Of a stretch of 18,408 nucleotides of DNA, positions 1 to 7,170 are shown piece after piece; position 1 is the first letter of the stretch, and the number at the start of each line of letters is the position of its first letter. The notes beneath the pieces were generated by a model. That model saw only the letters and a list, made by a program, of their open reading frames with translations. It did no database searches and was not told the origin of the DNA. Both the position numbers and the translations under genes were made by a program. The stretch spans positions 1-18,408 of the forward strand of contig PFDW01000015.1 in the NCBI GenBank assembly GCA_002793835.1. Reading direction: 5' to 3'. The DNA is from Candidatus Portnoybacteria bacterium CG10_big_fil_rev_8_21_14_0_10_36_7. Lineage in GTDB: Bacteria > Patescibacteriota > Minisyncoccia > Portnoybacterales > PFDW01.

Positions 1-383
1 ACTTCGTGTGCATTTTTTACCAAAACTCCGCCCATCTCTTTTACAGCTAAAGACTCACCCACAAATACCAAAGCAATTTGTGTTTTAATCTTTTCTTTCA
101 TATTTACCTGATAAAAATCAATGTGAATTGGATCACTACTTACAGGGTCTCTTGTGACATCGTGAATCAAAATTTTTACTGGTTTTTTATCTTCAATCGT
201 CAAATCAACCAAAGTTGATTCTCCAGCTTGTTTAAGTACTTCTTCAAACTCTTTGGCACTCACCGATAATGGAGCATTTTTAACATCGTGCCCATATAAA
301 ATTGCTGGCACAAAACCATCTCTTCGCAATGCGTTGAGCTTTGAATTTAAATCTCTATTTTTTGCTTTTAATTCTGTTGACAT
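1..383 (-). CDS. rplY: 50S ribosomal protein L25 (Ctc/TL5 type), 3' end cut by window edge
   Basis: This is the N-terminal 127 residues of a 5S-rRNA-binding L25 family protein; the rest lies left of position 1. The translation starts MSTELKAKNRDLNSK and contains LRRDGFVPAILYG, the conserved L25 segment with basic residues followed by an 'xPAxLYG' turn. Later come ILIHDVTRDPVSSDPIHIDF and QVNMKEKIKTQIAL, which match the end of the L25 beta barrel and the start of the extra TL5/Ctc domain. Running past about 95 residues points to the longer Ctc form, but the C-terminal domain cannot be checked here. The ATG at 383-381 has a possible AAGGGG site about 15 nt upstream, partly buried in a hairpin. 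It is the last visible gene of the minus-strand series, 73 bp after the ferredoxin. Family assignment is secure. Confidence 0.93.
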   Translation of the reverse strand, partial: MSTELKAKNRDLNSKLNALRRDGFVPAILYGHDVKNAPLSVSAKEFEEVLKQAGESTLVDLTIEDKKPVKILIHDVTRDPVSSDPIHIDFYQVNMKEKIKTQIALVFVGESLAVKEMGGVLVKNAHE

Positions 384-395
384 ATTTATCTAATA

Positions 396-414
396 AAGCC
401 CCTTCTAGAGGCTT
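396..414 (-). promoter_or_regulatory. Small hairpin in the ferredoxin-rplY gap
   Basis: AAGCC (396-400) pairs with GGCTT (410-414), and the pairing extends inward past one mismatch to give about 8 pairs around a three-base loop. On the minus strand it is followed by TTTATTAG, a weak T-run, and then by the rplY start 13-15 nt later. It could be a weak terminator for the ferredoxin transcript, or a structure covering the AAGGGG sequence that might act as the rplY ribosome binding site. The sequence alone does not decide between them. Confidence 0.35.
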
Positions 415-456
415 AAATCTTAGTATAAACAATATATCAAATTAAGACCCATTTAG

Positions 457-687
457 TCAATCCCCATTTTCTAAATGAATGATTTGGACAGGGCAAACAT
501 CAATCGCCTCCTGAACCGAAGGGTCAACTGATTCAATTATTAATTCTTCTTCTCCAGCACTATTAATAGTATGTTTTTTTAAAGTTGCCAAAAAAACTTC
601 TCCTTCCTCCATCTCAAAAAAATCTGGGCAAACCGCAGCACAGCTTCCACAACCAATACATTTAGATTTTTCGTGTCTTATTTTCAT
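457..687 (-). CDS. Ferredoxin, single [4Fe-4S] cluster, 76 aa
   Basis: A small acidic electron carrier. The motif CIGCGSCAAVCP supplies C10, C13 and C16, and the distal cysteine is C65 in DVCPVQII. Together these give the four ligands of one [4Fe-4S] cluster in the monocluster ferredoxin family. C20 also sits in the CxxxCP position, but its usual partner from the second cluster is missing. The central part (residues 22-58) is the expanded, acidic region that replaces the second cluster. Length is normal for the group. The ATG at 687 lies 9 nt from a -10 box, so the transcript is probably nearly leaderless. It sits between a broken pilin and rplY, so the neighbours do not identify its redox partner. 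Family call is firm; physiological role is unknown. Confidence 0.92.
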   Translation of the reverse strand: MKIRHEKSKCIGCGSCAAVCPDFFEMEEGEVFLATLKKHTINSAGEEELIIESVDPSVQEAIDVCPVQIIHLENGD

Positions 688-696
688 ATATCTGAT

Positions 697-725
697 ACTA
701 TAATATTTTTATTTATTTTAGGCAA
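697..725 (-). promoter_or_regulatory. Predicted promoter of the ferredoxin gene
   Basis: On the minus strand TTGCCT (725-720) and TATAGT (702-697) are separated by 17 bp, a good sigma70-type arrangement. The ATG follows 9 nt after the -10 box, so transcription should start within about 0-3 nt of the start codon. The -35 box overlaps the last codons of the broken pilin gene upstream. Confidence 0.55.
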
Positions 726-1293
726 CTCAGATAGCGATATCTCCCCTCATTACAACTTGTGTTAGTGGGATTAAGAGGAGCGCCCGGTAAATTAGTTGGA
801 ATATTTTCCAGACAAAATTCCAAGGCATAAGCAGAATTATTAGCGCGATCCTCGGCACAGTTAGGATATACCGTTGTATCTACCGGAGCTAACCAAACGC
901 CAGAGCCGTAAAGATACCCGTTCACACTCCACGCTGCGCAATATCCTTGATTAATTCCTTTTGGATTAGGATCCGTTGGTATTTGTGGCAAGTACCCATA
1001 TGTAACCAAATCATTCAAAACTGACTGAAATGAAATATTCATATCTGGGACTACTAATGCAATAAGCCCATTTGGGTTTCCATTCGCCGTGGGTGGGTAA
1101 CTTCCTACTTCATCATAATATAATTCCAGCGCAGTTTAAATTGTTTTCATGTCAGATAATCTTTTAATATCCCGTGCTTTAATTCTTGCCTTATTCACTT
1201 GCACGGCTACGATAGATGCGAGTAGCGCGATAATAAAAATACTACTAAAAGCTCTATCAAAGTAAATGATCTTGAGTTATAGTTTCTTTTCAT
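713..1293 (-). pseudogene. Type IV pilin-like gene broken by a frameshift and an in-frame stop
   Basis: The start is intact: ATG at 1293-1291 begins MKRNYNSRSFTLIELLVV, a prepilin leader with the FTLIE cleavage motif. One base is then missing at about 1239-1240, where the two intact paralogues read VVIFII. In the next frame the pilin continues as FIIALLASIVAVQVNKAR, KARDIKRLSDMKTI, then a TAA stop (1138-1136), then TALELYYDEVGSYPPTANG. That frame stays open to the TAA at 713. The paralogue at 6655-7137 has a Gln codon at the stop (KTLQTALELYYD), so one CAA to TAA change explains it. The ORF starting at the ATG at 1042 is only the C-terminal part of this pilin, not a separate gene. Two independent lesions favour true decay over a single sequencing error. 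Reconstructed length is about 193 residues. Confidence 0.85.
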
Positions 1294-1320
1294 TAATGAG
1301 TGATTTTGTACTGTAATCCA

Positions 1321-1360
1321 ACCTAATTAATCCTTGAATTAATTCAAGGATTAATTAGGT
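1321..1360. repeat. Perfect 40-bp palindrome at the end of the dehydrogenase gene
   Basis: The 20 bases at 1321-1340 (starting ACCTAATTAATCC) are the exact reverse complement of 1341-1360, with no spacer. The element supplies the last codons (LINP) and the TGA of the dehydrogenase. No clear T-run follows on either strand, so it is not a standard rho-independent terminator, although the RNA would fold into a long hairpin. It lies between the dehydrogenase and the broken pilin. Confidence 0.9.
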
Positions 1361-2327
1361 ACTTGAGTACGACCTGCGTAATGGCTGGTTGACCACCAAG
1401 CACTGCTATAATATTTTTTGCTGCTAACTCGCTCATGGCTCCTCGAGTTTCTTCTGTCGCCGAAGCAGTATGAGGAGTTAAAACAGTATTCGGTAATTCC
1501 GCAAGCCCCTCCGCCATTTTCGGCTCAGCTTCATAAACGTCCAAGCCAACCCCTCTAATTGTTTTATTTTTTAGTGCTTCAACTAACGCTGTTTCATCAA
1601 TAACCGGCCCACGAGAGGTATTTATTAAGTAAGCAGTTTTTTTCATTAATTTAAATTGTTCTGCACCCAATAAATGTTTTGTCGTTGGCAATAACGGCAC
1701 ATGGACCGAAACGAAATCTGCTGTTTTTAACAAATCATTTAGTTCCATAAATTGCATATTAAATTGTTTTTCCAAATCTTCGTTTCGGCGCGTATCATAA
1801 TAAACAATTTTCATATTGAATCCGTCATAGAGTCTCTTGGCCACTTCAGCGCCAATTCTACCAAAGCCAACTAACCCCAAAGTTTTCCCAACTAAATCAT
1901 TGCCCAAAAAAAGCATCGGCTCCCAACCAACATATTTTCCGTCACGCATAAACTGATCCGCCTCAACAATTCTATGCGCCAACGATAAAATTAACCCAAT
2001 AGCGTGTTCCGCGACTGACTCTGTTAAAACATTAGGCGTATTGGTAACAATTATGTTTCTTTCTGTGGCTGACTTAACATCAATATTGTCATAACCAACT
2101 GCGTAATTTGCTATAACTTTAAGTTGCTTTCCTGCCAAGTCCATAACTTCACTATCCATTTTGTCTGTTAAAAGAGGTAAAATCGCATCCACGCCTTTTA
2201 CTTGGGCCAGTAATTCTTCCCTCGTTAAAACGCCATCCTTGGAGCTCACCACAACTTCATGCCCCGCATTTTTTAATAAATCTATACCTTGGGTTGGGAT
2301 TTGTCTTGTCACAAATATTTTTGCCAT
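1344..2327 (-). CDS. D-isomer-specific 2-hydroxyacid dehydrogenase (glyoxylate/hydroxypyruvate reductase-like), 327 aa
   Basis: An NAD(P)-dependent oxidoreductase that interconverts a 2-oxoacid and the D-2-hydroxyacid, probably in the cytosol. The nucleotide-binding domain carries GLVGFGRIG (151-159), followed by an acidic residue, D178 in VYYDTRR. That residue usually favours NAD(H) over NADP(H). The catalytic trio is visible: R239 in INTSRGP, E268 in DVYEAEP and H286 in TPHTAS. The N-terminal substrate domain has NYAVGYDNID (74-83), typical of the GyaR/GhrB/SerA superfamily. There is no ACT domain, so a full SerA is unlikely. Glyoxylate or hydroxypyruvate reductase is the nearest description, but substrate is not readable from sequence. 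It follows the aldolase by 16 bp. The final residues lie inside a perfect palindrome, so the C-terminus may have been remodelled. Confidence 0.9.
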   Translation of the reverse strand: MAKIFVTRQIPTQGIDLLKNAGHEVVVSSKDGVLTREELLAQVKGVDAILPLLTDKMDSEVMDLAGKQLKVIANYAVGYDNIDVKSATERNIIVTNTPNVLTESVAEHAIGLILSLAHRIVEADQFMRDGKYVGWEPMLFLGNDLVGKTLGLVGFGRIGAEVAKRLYDGFNMKIVYYDTRRNEDLEKQFNMQFMELNDLLKTADFVSVHVPLLPTTKHLLGAEQFKLMKKTAYLINTSRGPVIDETALVEALKNKTIRGVGLDVYEAEPKMAEGLAELPNTVLTPHTASATEETRGAMSELAAKNIIAVLGGQPAITQVVLKYLINP

Positions 2328-2343
2328 AAAATTATTATTTAAT

Positions 2344-3210
2344 TTATATTAATTTACCTTCACTGCCAAAAAAAGAAATATCTTCCTTGACCACACTTCC
2401 AATTTCGTCAATCAAAATTGGAAAAAGCCTATAAGGAACAACCTCTTCTGGCTTTTCTTTAAGTGCTTTTTCTAAGCCACGTCTAAAGGCCACACGAAGC
2501 TCTGTGTTTACATTAATTTTTACAATACCAATTTGAATTGCTTCTTTCACTTGTTCTCTGTTAATACCCGAGCCACCATGCAGGACTAAAAAAGTTTCGG
2601 TTGCCTGCCTAATTTTTTTTAATCTTTCCAAATCAATTTTTTCTTCACCTCCTACTTCTTTACTATACATTCCATGAAAATTTCCTAAAGCGGTGCCTAA
2701 GCTATCTATGCCCGTAACTTTTACAAAATTTGCCACCTGCTCTGGACTAGTTAAATCGCCTTCTTTAATATCAATAGTTTCTTTAATAACCGACGATGAA
2801 CCTTGCAAATGCCCAATTTCACCTTCAACCAAAATATTTTTACTATGCGCATACTCGACTATTTCCTTAGTTATGGCAATGTTTTCTTCAAGTGGCAAAG
2901 CCGACCCGTCAAAGTGAACTGCGTTATAACCGACCCCTATGGCTTCTTTAACTTTTTCTAGCGACTTGCCGTGATCTAAATTTAAAACTATTGGTAGACC
3001 CATTTCTTGACGAGCATTTTCGATAATATCAGCAATATTTTTCATTCCCAAATATTTTGCCTCGTTTTCCGATGTGCCAATAATAACTGACGCATTTAAT
3101 TCCTTGGCAACTCTGACTACCGCTTTTACCGCCTCTAACGTAGAAACGTTAAATTGCCCAATCGCATATTTATTTTCGTGTGCTTTTTTGTATATTTCAA
3201 ATGGTGTCAT
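2344..3210 (-). CDS. Class II (zinc) fructose-bisphosphate aldolase family, 288 aa
   Basis: Splits fructose 1,6-bisphosphate into dihydroxyacetone phosphate and glyceraldehyde 3-phosphate, or a related ketose bisphosphate. Metal and catalytic residues are in place: D79-H80 in LNLDHG, E131 in VEGEIG, H179 in GNFHGMY, H211 in LHGGSG, and the phosphate-binding KINVNTEL (231-238). Length fits the Fba/GatY/KbaY group (about 285 residues), shorter than the E. coli FbaA type. Tagatose-bisphosphate or sedoheptulose-bisphosphate cleavage cannot be excluded. The start overlaps the stop of the upstream PfkB kinase gene by 4 nt (ATGA), which suggests translational coupling and a shared pathway. No Shine-Dalgarno sequence precedes it. 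Confidence 0.93.
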   Translation of the reverse strand: MTPFEIYKKAHENKYAIGQFNVSTLEAVKAVVRVAKELNASVIIGTSENEAKYLGMKNIADIIENARQEMGLPIVLNLDHGKSLEKVKEAIGVGYNAVHFDGSALPLEENIAITKEIVEYAHSKNILVEGEIGHLQGSSSVIKETIDIKEGDLTSPEQVANFVKVTGIDSLGTALGNFHGMYSKEVGGEEKIDLERLKKIRQATETFLVLHGGSGINREQVKEAIQIGIVKINVNTELRVAFRRGLEKALKEKPEEVVPYRLFPILIDEIGSVVKEDISFFGSEGKLI

Positions 3211-4199
3211 ATTTTTTGTAGTTTATAATATTCAGGTGCTTTGGCTAAATAATCCTCAATCTGCGCGCGAGTTAGTAACCCAGCTCGTGCTCCAACCTGC
3301 TGAACAACCGACATAGAATTGATTGGCCCCCAACGCAACGCATCTTCAATAGACATCCCTAGTGCAATGGCTGTGGTAAAAGTTGCTGAAAACGAATCAC
3401 CAGCCCCTGTCCTATCAATAGGTGGCTTTGGATCGGGGTATATTGGCATATGCCAGAAATCTTTTCCATCATAAGCATAGGCACCATCGACTCCATCGGT
3501 AATAACGACTATTTTTGGACCGAGTTCAGAAATAGCAGAAAGCAATTTTTTAATATCTATCTCCTGAATCTTTAAAATTCTTTGGGCCTCCTCTTTATTG
3601 CAGAAAAATATTTTTAGTTGTTTGTAAATCCCAGCCAAATCTTCTTTATTGAACTTCATCTGATAACTACCTGGTTGAAAAACTACATTAATTTCTGGAT
3701 GAGCAATAAAATAATTTTCTAAAGTTTTATGAAAAGGTAAAGAATGGGCGCCAAGAGAAGAAAGATAAACCCACTTAGGACTGCCAATTTCCGGTAAAAC
3801 ATAGTCAAAGTTTTCATGTTTAATTAATATAGTTCTCTCACCCTTAAAAACCAAAACGTAATGATAATTAGTTTTTCTACCTTCGTGAACTTTAATAAAT
3901 TGTGTGGCTACATTGTCACTCTCCATCGCCTTTACACATTCATTCCCCTGATAATCATCACCAACGTCCGAATAAAGCGCACTATTTAACCCAAGTCGCG
4001 ATGTGCAAACCGCTGCGTTAGCGCTGTTGCCTACTCCCGCTATAACTGTTACATCTTGATAAGATATTTTATCACCGAAATTCATACATATTTTTTTCTC
4101 ATGAGTAAAACCATCACTTTCAATTTCAGCATCCTTAAGCTGTATAAAAGCGTCTGTAACAATATCTCCGATACCTAAAAAATCAATTTTATTTTCCAT
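3207..4199 (-). CDS. PfkB/ribokinase family sugar kinase, 330 aa
   Basis: An ATP-dependent kinase of the ribokinase fold. The C-terminal signature is DRTGAGDSF (262-270), with catalytic base D268 and the GAGD anion hole. The N-terminal glycine motif is GVGNSANAA (55-63), and VVITDGVDGA (231-240) fits the strand before the ATP site. The substrate is unclear: fructokinase, ribokinase, 1-phosphofructokinase or PfkB-type 6-phosphofructokinase are all possible. Its 4-nt overlap with the class II aldolase and its position after the transketolase genes suggest a hexose or pentose phosphate substrate, and a PfkB-type phosphofructokinase would fit best. That is inference from context. The ATG is the only good start and has no Shine-Dalgarno sequence. 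Confidence 0.9.
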   Translation of the reverse strand: MENKIDFLGIGDIVTDAFIQLKDAEIESDGFTHEKKICMNFGDKISYQDVTVIAGVGNSANAAVCTSRLGLNSALYSDVGDDYQGNECVKAMESDNVATQFIKVHEGRKTNYHYVLVFKGERTILIKHENFDYVLPEIGSPKWVYLSSLGAHSLPFHKTLENYFIAHPEINVVFQPGSYQMKFNKEDLAGIYKQLKIFFCNKEEAQRILKIQEIDIKKLLSAISELGPKIVVITDGVDGAYAYDGKDFWHMPIYPDPKPPIDRTGAGDSFSATFTTAIALGMSIEDALRWGPINSMSVVQQVGARAGLLTRAQIEDYLAKAPEYYKLQKI

Positions 4200-4221
4200 T
4201 TATTTTTTATTATTCTTTCAT

Positions 4222-4386
4222 CTAACGCACTATGTAATTCATTCCGTACTGCGTTGTATACAGCCTAGCTGGATCAGCGCCAGGGAAACAGTAATTTTCA
4301 AACGTACTAGCATTGTTGATATCTTCAGTGGAAGGACTCTCTAGGGAATATCTCATTACCTGAAGGATCAATTGGCGCACTTGAAA
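4222..4386 (-). other. Out-of-frame continuation of the pilin gene at 4325-4726
   Basis: In the neighbouring frame the sequence is open from 4386 to a TAG at 4224-4222. From about 4353 it reads RYSLESPSTEDINNAS, then TFENYCFPGADPARLYTTQY and GMNYIVR. This looks like a normal pilin C-terminus rather than random translation. Skipping one base near 4354 joins it to SGN of the annotated ORF and gives about 167 residues, close to the intact 160-residue paralogue. It is probably the original end of that gene, displaced by a one-base insertion, or by an assembly error. Confidence 0.65.
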
Positions 4387-4726
4387 TCATACCTGCATTT
4401 TCTAAAGCGTGTGCTATAGATGTTGTATATGCAACGCCATCTTCCGAATTAAACCATCCACCTCCTATATCATTCCAACCACCAGTTACCGCATAAGTAT
4501 TATATTCATCATAATATAATTCCAAGACCGTCGCAATTGTTTTTACATCTGCTTTTCTTTTTGCATCTCTAGCTTTACTCCGCGCCTTATTCACCTGAAC
4601 CGCAACAATTGAGGCCAGTAGTGCGATAATAAAAATTACTACCAATAGTTCAATTAAGGTGAAAGCTTTATTGAGCCGAGTAGTTTTTGTTTTATTTCTA
4701 TTGCAACTATTAATTAATAACTTCAT
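4325..4726 (-). CDS. Type IV pilin-like protein, C-terminus probably lost by frameshift, 133 aa
   Basis: Pilins and pseudopilins polymerise into envelope filaments for adhesion, DNA uptake or secretion. This one has a long basic leader with N19-K20-A21, then FTLIELLVVIFIIALLASIV. Prepilin peptidase should cut after A21, leaving F22 as the first residue and E26 as the conserved Glu5. After the hydrophobic helix comes the amphipathic stretch QVNKARSKARDAKRKADVKT, shared with the other two copies. The globular part has GGWNDIGGGW and ends abruptly at FPRESFH. A pilin-like continuation lies in the next frame, so the native protein was probably about 167 residues. It sits between the transketolase C half and the PfkB kinase, unrelated to either in function. 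Family call is firm; whether a working product is made is uncertain. Confidence 0.82.
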   Translation of the reverse strand: MKLLINSCNRNKTKTTRLNKAFTLIELLVVIFIIALLASIVAVQVNKARSKARDAKRKADVKTIATVLELYYDEYNTYAVTGGWNDIGGGWFNSEDGVAYTTSIAHALENAGMISSAPIDPSGNEIFPRESFH

Positions 4727-4794
4727 AATATTTTACAACAAGAGAGTTCTTCGAAAAAATTAGTGTTTAATAATCCCCGTTTCCATTTAAAATA

Positions 4795-5784
4795 TTATTT
4801 TTTTCTCCCTATAACTTTTTTAACCGCAATTTTTATCGCTTCTTTACCCATGCCATATTTTTCAAGTAATTCATCTGGCTGGCCCGACTCACCAAAAGTA
4901 TCCTGCATGCCAATGAACTCTTGTGGCACAGGATAATTTTTTGTCAAAACTTCAGCCACTGCAGACCCAAGCCCACCCATGACTTGATGATCTTCCACCG
5001 AAACAACCGCTCCGCATTTTTTGGCTGATTCAATAATTGTTTCCGTATCAATTGGTTTTATTGTTGCGATATTTACTACCATTATTTCAAGCCCCTCTTT
5101 CGCCAATTCTTCAGCGACTATTAAAGCTTTATAGAGGAGAGAACCACAGCCAATAATCACTGCGTCCTTACCTTCTCTTAGAACAAGGGCTTTGCCAATT
5201 TCAAATGGTGTATCATTTGTTGTAAAAACTGGTGTAGCTTCACGGGCAAATCTTAAATAGACAGGTCCGTTTATTTTTGCTGACGCTAAAGTGGCCTTTC
5301 TGGTTTCGTGATAATCGCAAGGTGCAATTACAGTTATATTAGGTATACACCTAGTGATAGCAATATCTTCGAGCGCCTGATGCGTTGCGCCATCCGGCCC
5401 CACTGAAACACCAGTATGAGCACCAGTAAATTTTACATTGGCATTATTATAACAAGCATTAACTCTTATTTGATCCCAATTTCTACCTGGACAAAATACA
5501 CCATAAGTCGATAAAAAAGGGACTTTACCAGCCATAGCCATACCCACCGCCACACCCATCATATTTTGTTCGGCTATGCCAATTTGTACGAATCTATCAG
5601 AAAATTCTTTTTTAAACATTCCGGCTCGTGTAGAATCGGTAAGATCAGCGCAAAGCATAACCACATTTTCATTTTCTTTGCCTGCCAAAACAGAACCTTC
5701 GCCAAAGCCATCACGGGTTGGCTTTTGCACTATAACTTGCTCATCCAATAAATTATCTACTAATTTTGCGTCTTTATTTAACAT
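4795..5784 (-). CDS. Transketolase, C-terminal half (pyrimidine-binding and C domains), 329 aa
   Basis: Together with the gene upstream, this forms a two-subunit transketolase moving two-carbon units between sugar phosphates. The pyrimidine domain has GIAEQNMMGVAVGMA (69-83), where E72 is the glutamate that activates thiamine diphosphate. It continues with FLSTYGVF and the H135-containing GPDGATHQALEDIA. VYLRFARE and the C-terminal domain (about residues 200-329, containing VSVEDHQVMGGLGSAVAE) are complete. The two halves are 13 bp apart, in the order expected if a full-length enzyme were divided. Split transketolases are known in archaea and several bacteria. A DXS or pyruvate dehydrogenase E1 beta identity is less likely, because the partner carries transketolase-type N-terminal motifs. 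Confidence 0.93.
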   Translation of the reverse strand: MLNKDAKLVDNLLDEQVIVQKPTRDGFGEGSVLAGKENENVVMLCADLTDSTRAGMFKKEFSDRFVQIGIAEQNMMGVAVGMAMAGKVPFLSTYGVFCPGRNWDQIRVNACYNNANVKFTGAHTGVSVGPDGATHQALEDIAITRCIPNITVIAPCDYHETRKATLASAKINGPVYLRFAREATPVFTTNDTPFEIGKALVLREGKDAVIIGCGSLLYKALIVAEELAKEGLEIMVVNIATIKPIDTETIIESAKKCGAVVSVEDHQVMGGLGSAVAEVLTKNYPVPQEFIGMQDTFGESGQPDELLEKYGMGKEAIKIAVKKVIGRKK

Positions 5785-5797
5785 GTTGATTACTTAT

Positions 5798-6643
5798 TTA
5801 TTCATGCTCACTTGTAATTTTCCCGCCTAGCGTACGTAGTTGCTTAAGCGCAATATCTGCCTGCTCTTTATTCGGAGGCATGCCGTGCCACTTAAAATCG
5901 AACTCCATAAATTCAACTCCCTTTCCAGGAATTGTATGGGCAATTATAACGACTGGTTTTTCAAAAATTGCCTTAGACATATTTATCGCATCAATTATTT
6001 TCTCGATATTGTGCCCATTAACTTCTATTACATGCCAACCAAATGCTTCATACTTGTCTTCAAGCGATTCCAACGGCATAACATCTTCCGTAAAACCATC
6101 TATTTGAATATTATTTCTATCAATAATTTGTGTTAAATTATCCATTTTTAATTTTCCCGCCAGCATCACAGCCTCCCATATTTGGCCTTCATCTTGCTCC
6201 CCATCACCAGTTAAACAAATTACCTGATTTTTTTTCTTGTCCATTTTAAAAGCAATTCCCATGCCAACCGCTTGCGATAAACCTTGTGCTAGTGGCCCAG
6301 AAGTTGATTCAATGCCTGGCAATACCCCGTAATGAGGGTGACCCTGAAGACGAGTCCCTAATTTCCGCAACGTTTTCAACTCTTCAACTGGAAAATATCC
6401 TGCATGAGCCAAAGTAGCATAAAGTACAGGGCAAATATGACCATTTGAAAGTACTATTCTGTCTCTCTCTTCCCATTCAGGCTTTTTTGGGTCATGTTTT
6501 ATTACATCACCGAAATAAATTGCAGTAAAAACATCGGCCATACCCAAAGGTCCGGCCGAGTGGCCGGACTTTGCTTCCAATAACATTCCGATTATATCTT
6601 GCCGAATCAAATTAGCTGTTTGTTCAAGTTTTTTTAAGTCCAT
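5798..6643 (-). CDS. Transketolase, N-terminal half (thiamine diphosphate-binding), 281 aa
   Basis: This is the diphosphate-binding half of the split transketolase. The cofactor motif runs from GDGEQDEGQ (146-154) to RNN (176-178), the classic GDG...NN metal and ThDP signature. Conserved histidines appear in KSGHSAGPLGM (H28), LSNGHICP (H69) and KWHGMPP (H253). I place the start at the ATG at 6643-6641 (MDLKKLEQTANLIR). The longer reading begins at a TTG at 6673, adds ten residues (MSVWVLKIIK) unlike the family, and overlaps the upstream pilin. With this start the gap to the pilin is 11 bp. It pairs with the C-terminal half 13 bp downstream, and with rpe and rpiB upstream completes most of a non-oxidative pentose phosphate set. 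Confidence 0.93.
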   Translation of the reverse strand: MDLKKLEQTANLIRQDIIGMLLEAKSGHSAGPLGMADVFTAIYFGDVIKHDPKKPEWEERDRIVLSNGHICPVLYATLAHAGYFPVEELKTLRKLGTRLQGHPHYGVLPGIESTSGPLAQGLSQAVGMGIAFKMDKKKNQVICLTGDGEQDEGQIWEAVMLAGKLKMDNLTQIIDRNNIQIDGFTEDVMPLESLEDKYEAFGWHVIEVNGHNIEKIIDAINMSKAIFEKPVVIIAHTIPGKGVEFMEFDFKWHGMPPNKEQADIALKQLRTLGGKITSEHE

Positions 6644-6654
6644 TTTTATTATTT

Positions 6655-7137
6655 TTAATACCCAGACGGACAAGTGTCATATCCTGCTATATACCAATCT
6701 GTATACGGACTAGCATCAGCAGTTCCTACATAGCAACAATTATCTACAATGCTGGTATTTTCAAAACACGCTAATATCGCGTAATCGCTTGGAGATGTTG
6801 CTATGCCAGTATAATATTGATAATCGTCATAGCTAACACTAGCATGTGGACTTGGGTCTACTATCTCCGCACTTACATATCTAGCTAGATCATTGGAAGT
6901 TAAGACACTGCCACTAATTGACGCGTCGTTGGTGTCATTAGCTATAGGATAAGATCCAGTCGCATCATAATATAACTCCAAGGCCGTTTGTAATGTTTTA
7001 ATATCGGCTTTCCGCTTTGTGTCTCTCGCTTTAGAACGCGCTTTGCTAACTTGCACCGATACGATAGAAGCCAACAAGGCAATTATAAAAATTACTACTA
7101 ATAATTCAATTAATGTAAATGCTTTATTTTTTTTCAT
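6655..7137 (-). CDS. Type IV pilin-like protein, intact, 160 aa
   Basis: This is the only copy of the three in the window that appears undamaged. The short leader MKKNKA ends at the prepilin peptidase site before FTLIELLVVIFIIALLASIV, with Glu at mature position 5. The amphipathic extension QVSKARSKARDTKRKADIKT and the ELYYDATGSYP motif match the other two copies almost residue for residue. The globular domain has four cysteines near the C-terminus (ACFENTS, NCCYVG, DTCPSGY), which might form disulfides outside the cell. It lies between rpe and the transketolase N half, 33 and 11 bp away, so it is probably co-transcribed with sugar-phosphate genes. The role may be a major or minor pilin; no assembly ATPase or prepilin peptidase gene is present here. 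Confidence 0.9.
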   Translation of the reverse strand: MKKNKAFTLIELLVVIFIIALLASIVSVQVSKARSKARDTKRKADIKTLQTALELYYDATGSYPIANDTNDASISGSVLTSNDLARYVSAEIVDPSPHASVSYDDYQYYTGIATSPSDYAILACFENTSIVDNCCYVGTADASPYTDWYIAGYDTCPSGY

Positions 7138-7170
7138 TATTTATATTTAATTTATTAATATCTTAAATTA

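Noticed and set aside
713..1042. A separate 109-residue hypothetical gene starting MNISFQSVL
   Set aside because: Upstream sequence in the same frame is clearly pilin, so this is the C-terminal part of the pilin pseudogene.
1321..1360. The palindrome as a rho-independent terminator of the dehydrogenase gene
   Set aside because: The stem is AT-rich with no spacer and neither strand has a following T-run.
6644..6673. A ten-residue N-terminal extension of the transketolase N half
   Set aside because: It starts at TTG, overlaps the pilin gene and adds MSVWVLKIIK, unlike the family; the ATG at 6643 fits better.
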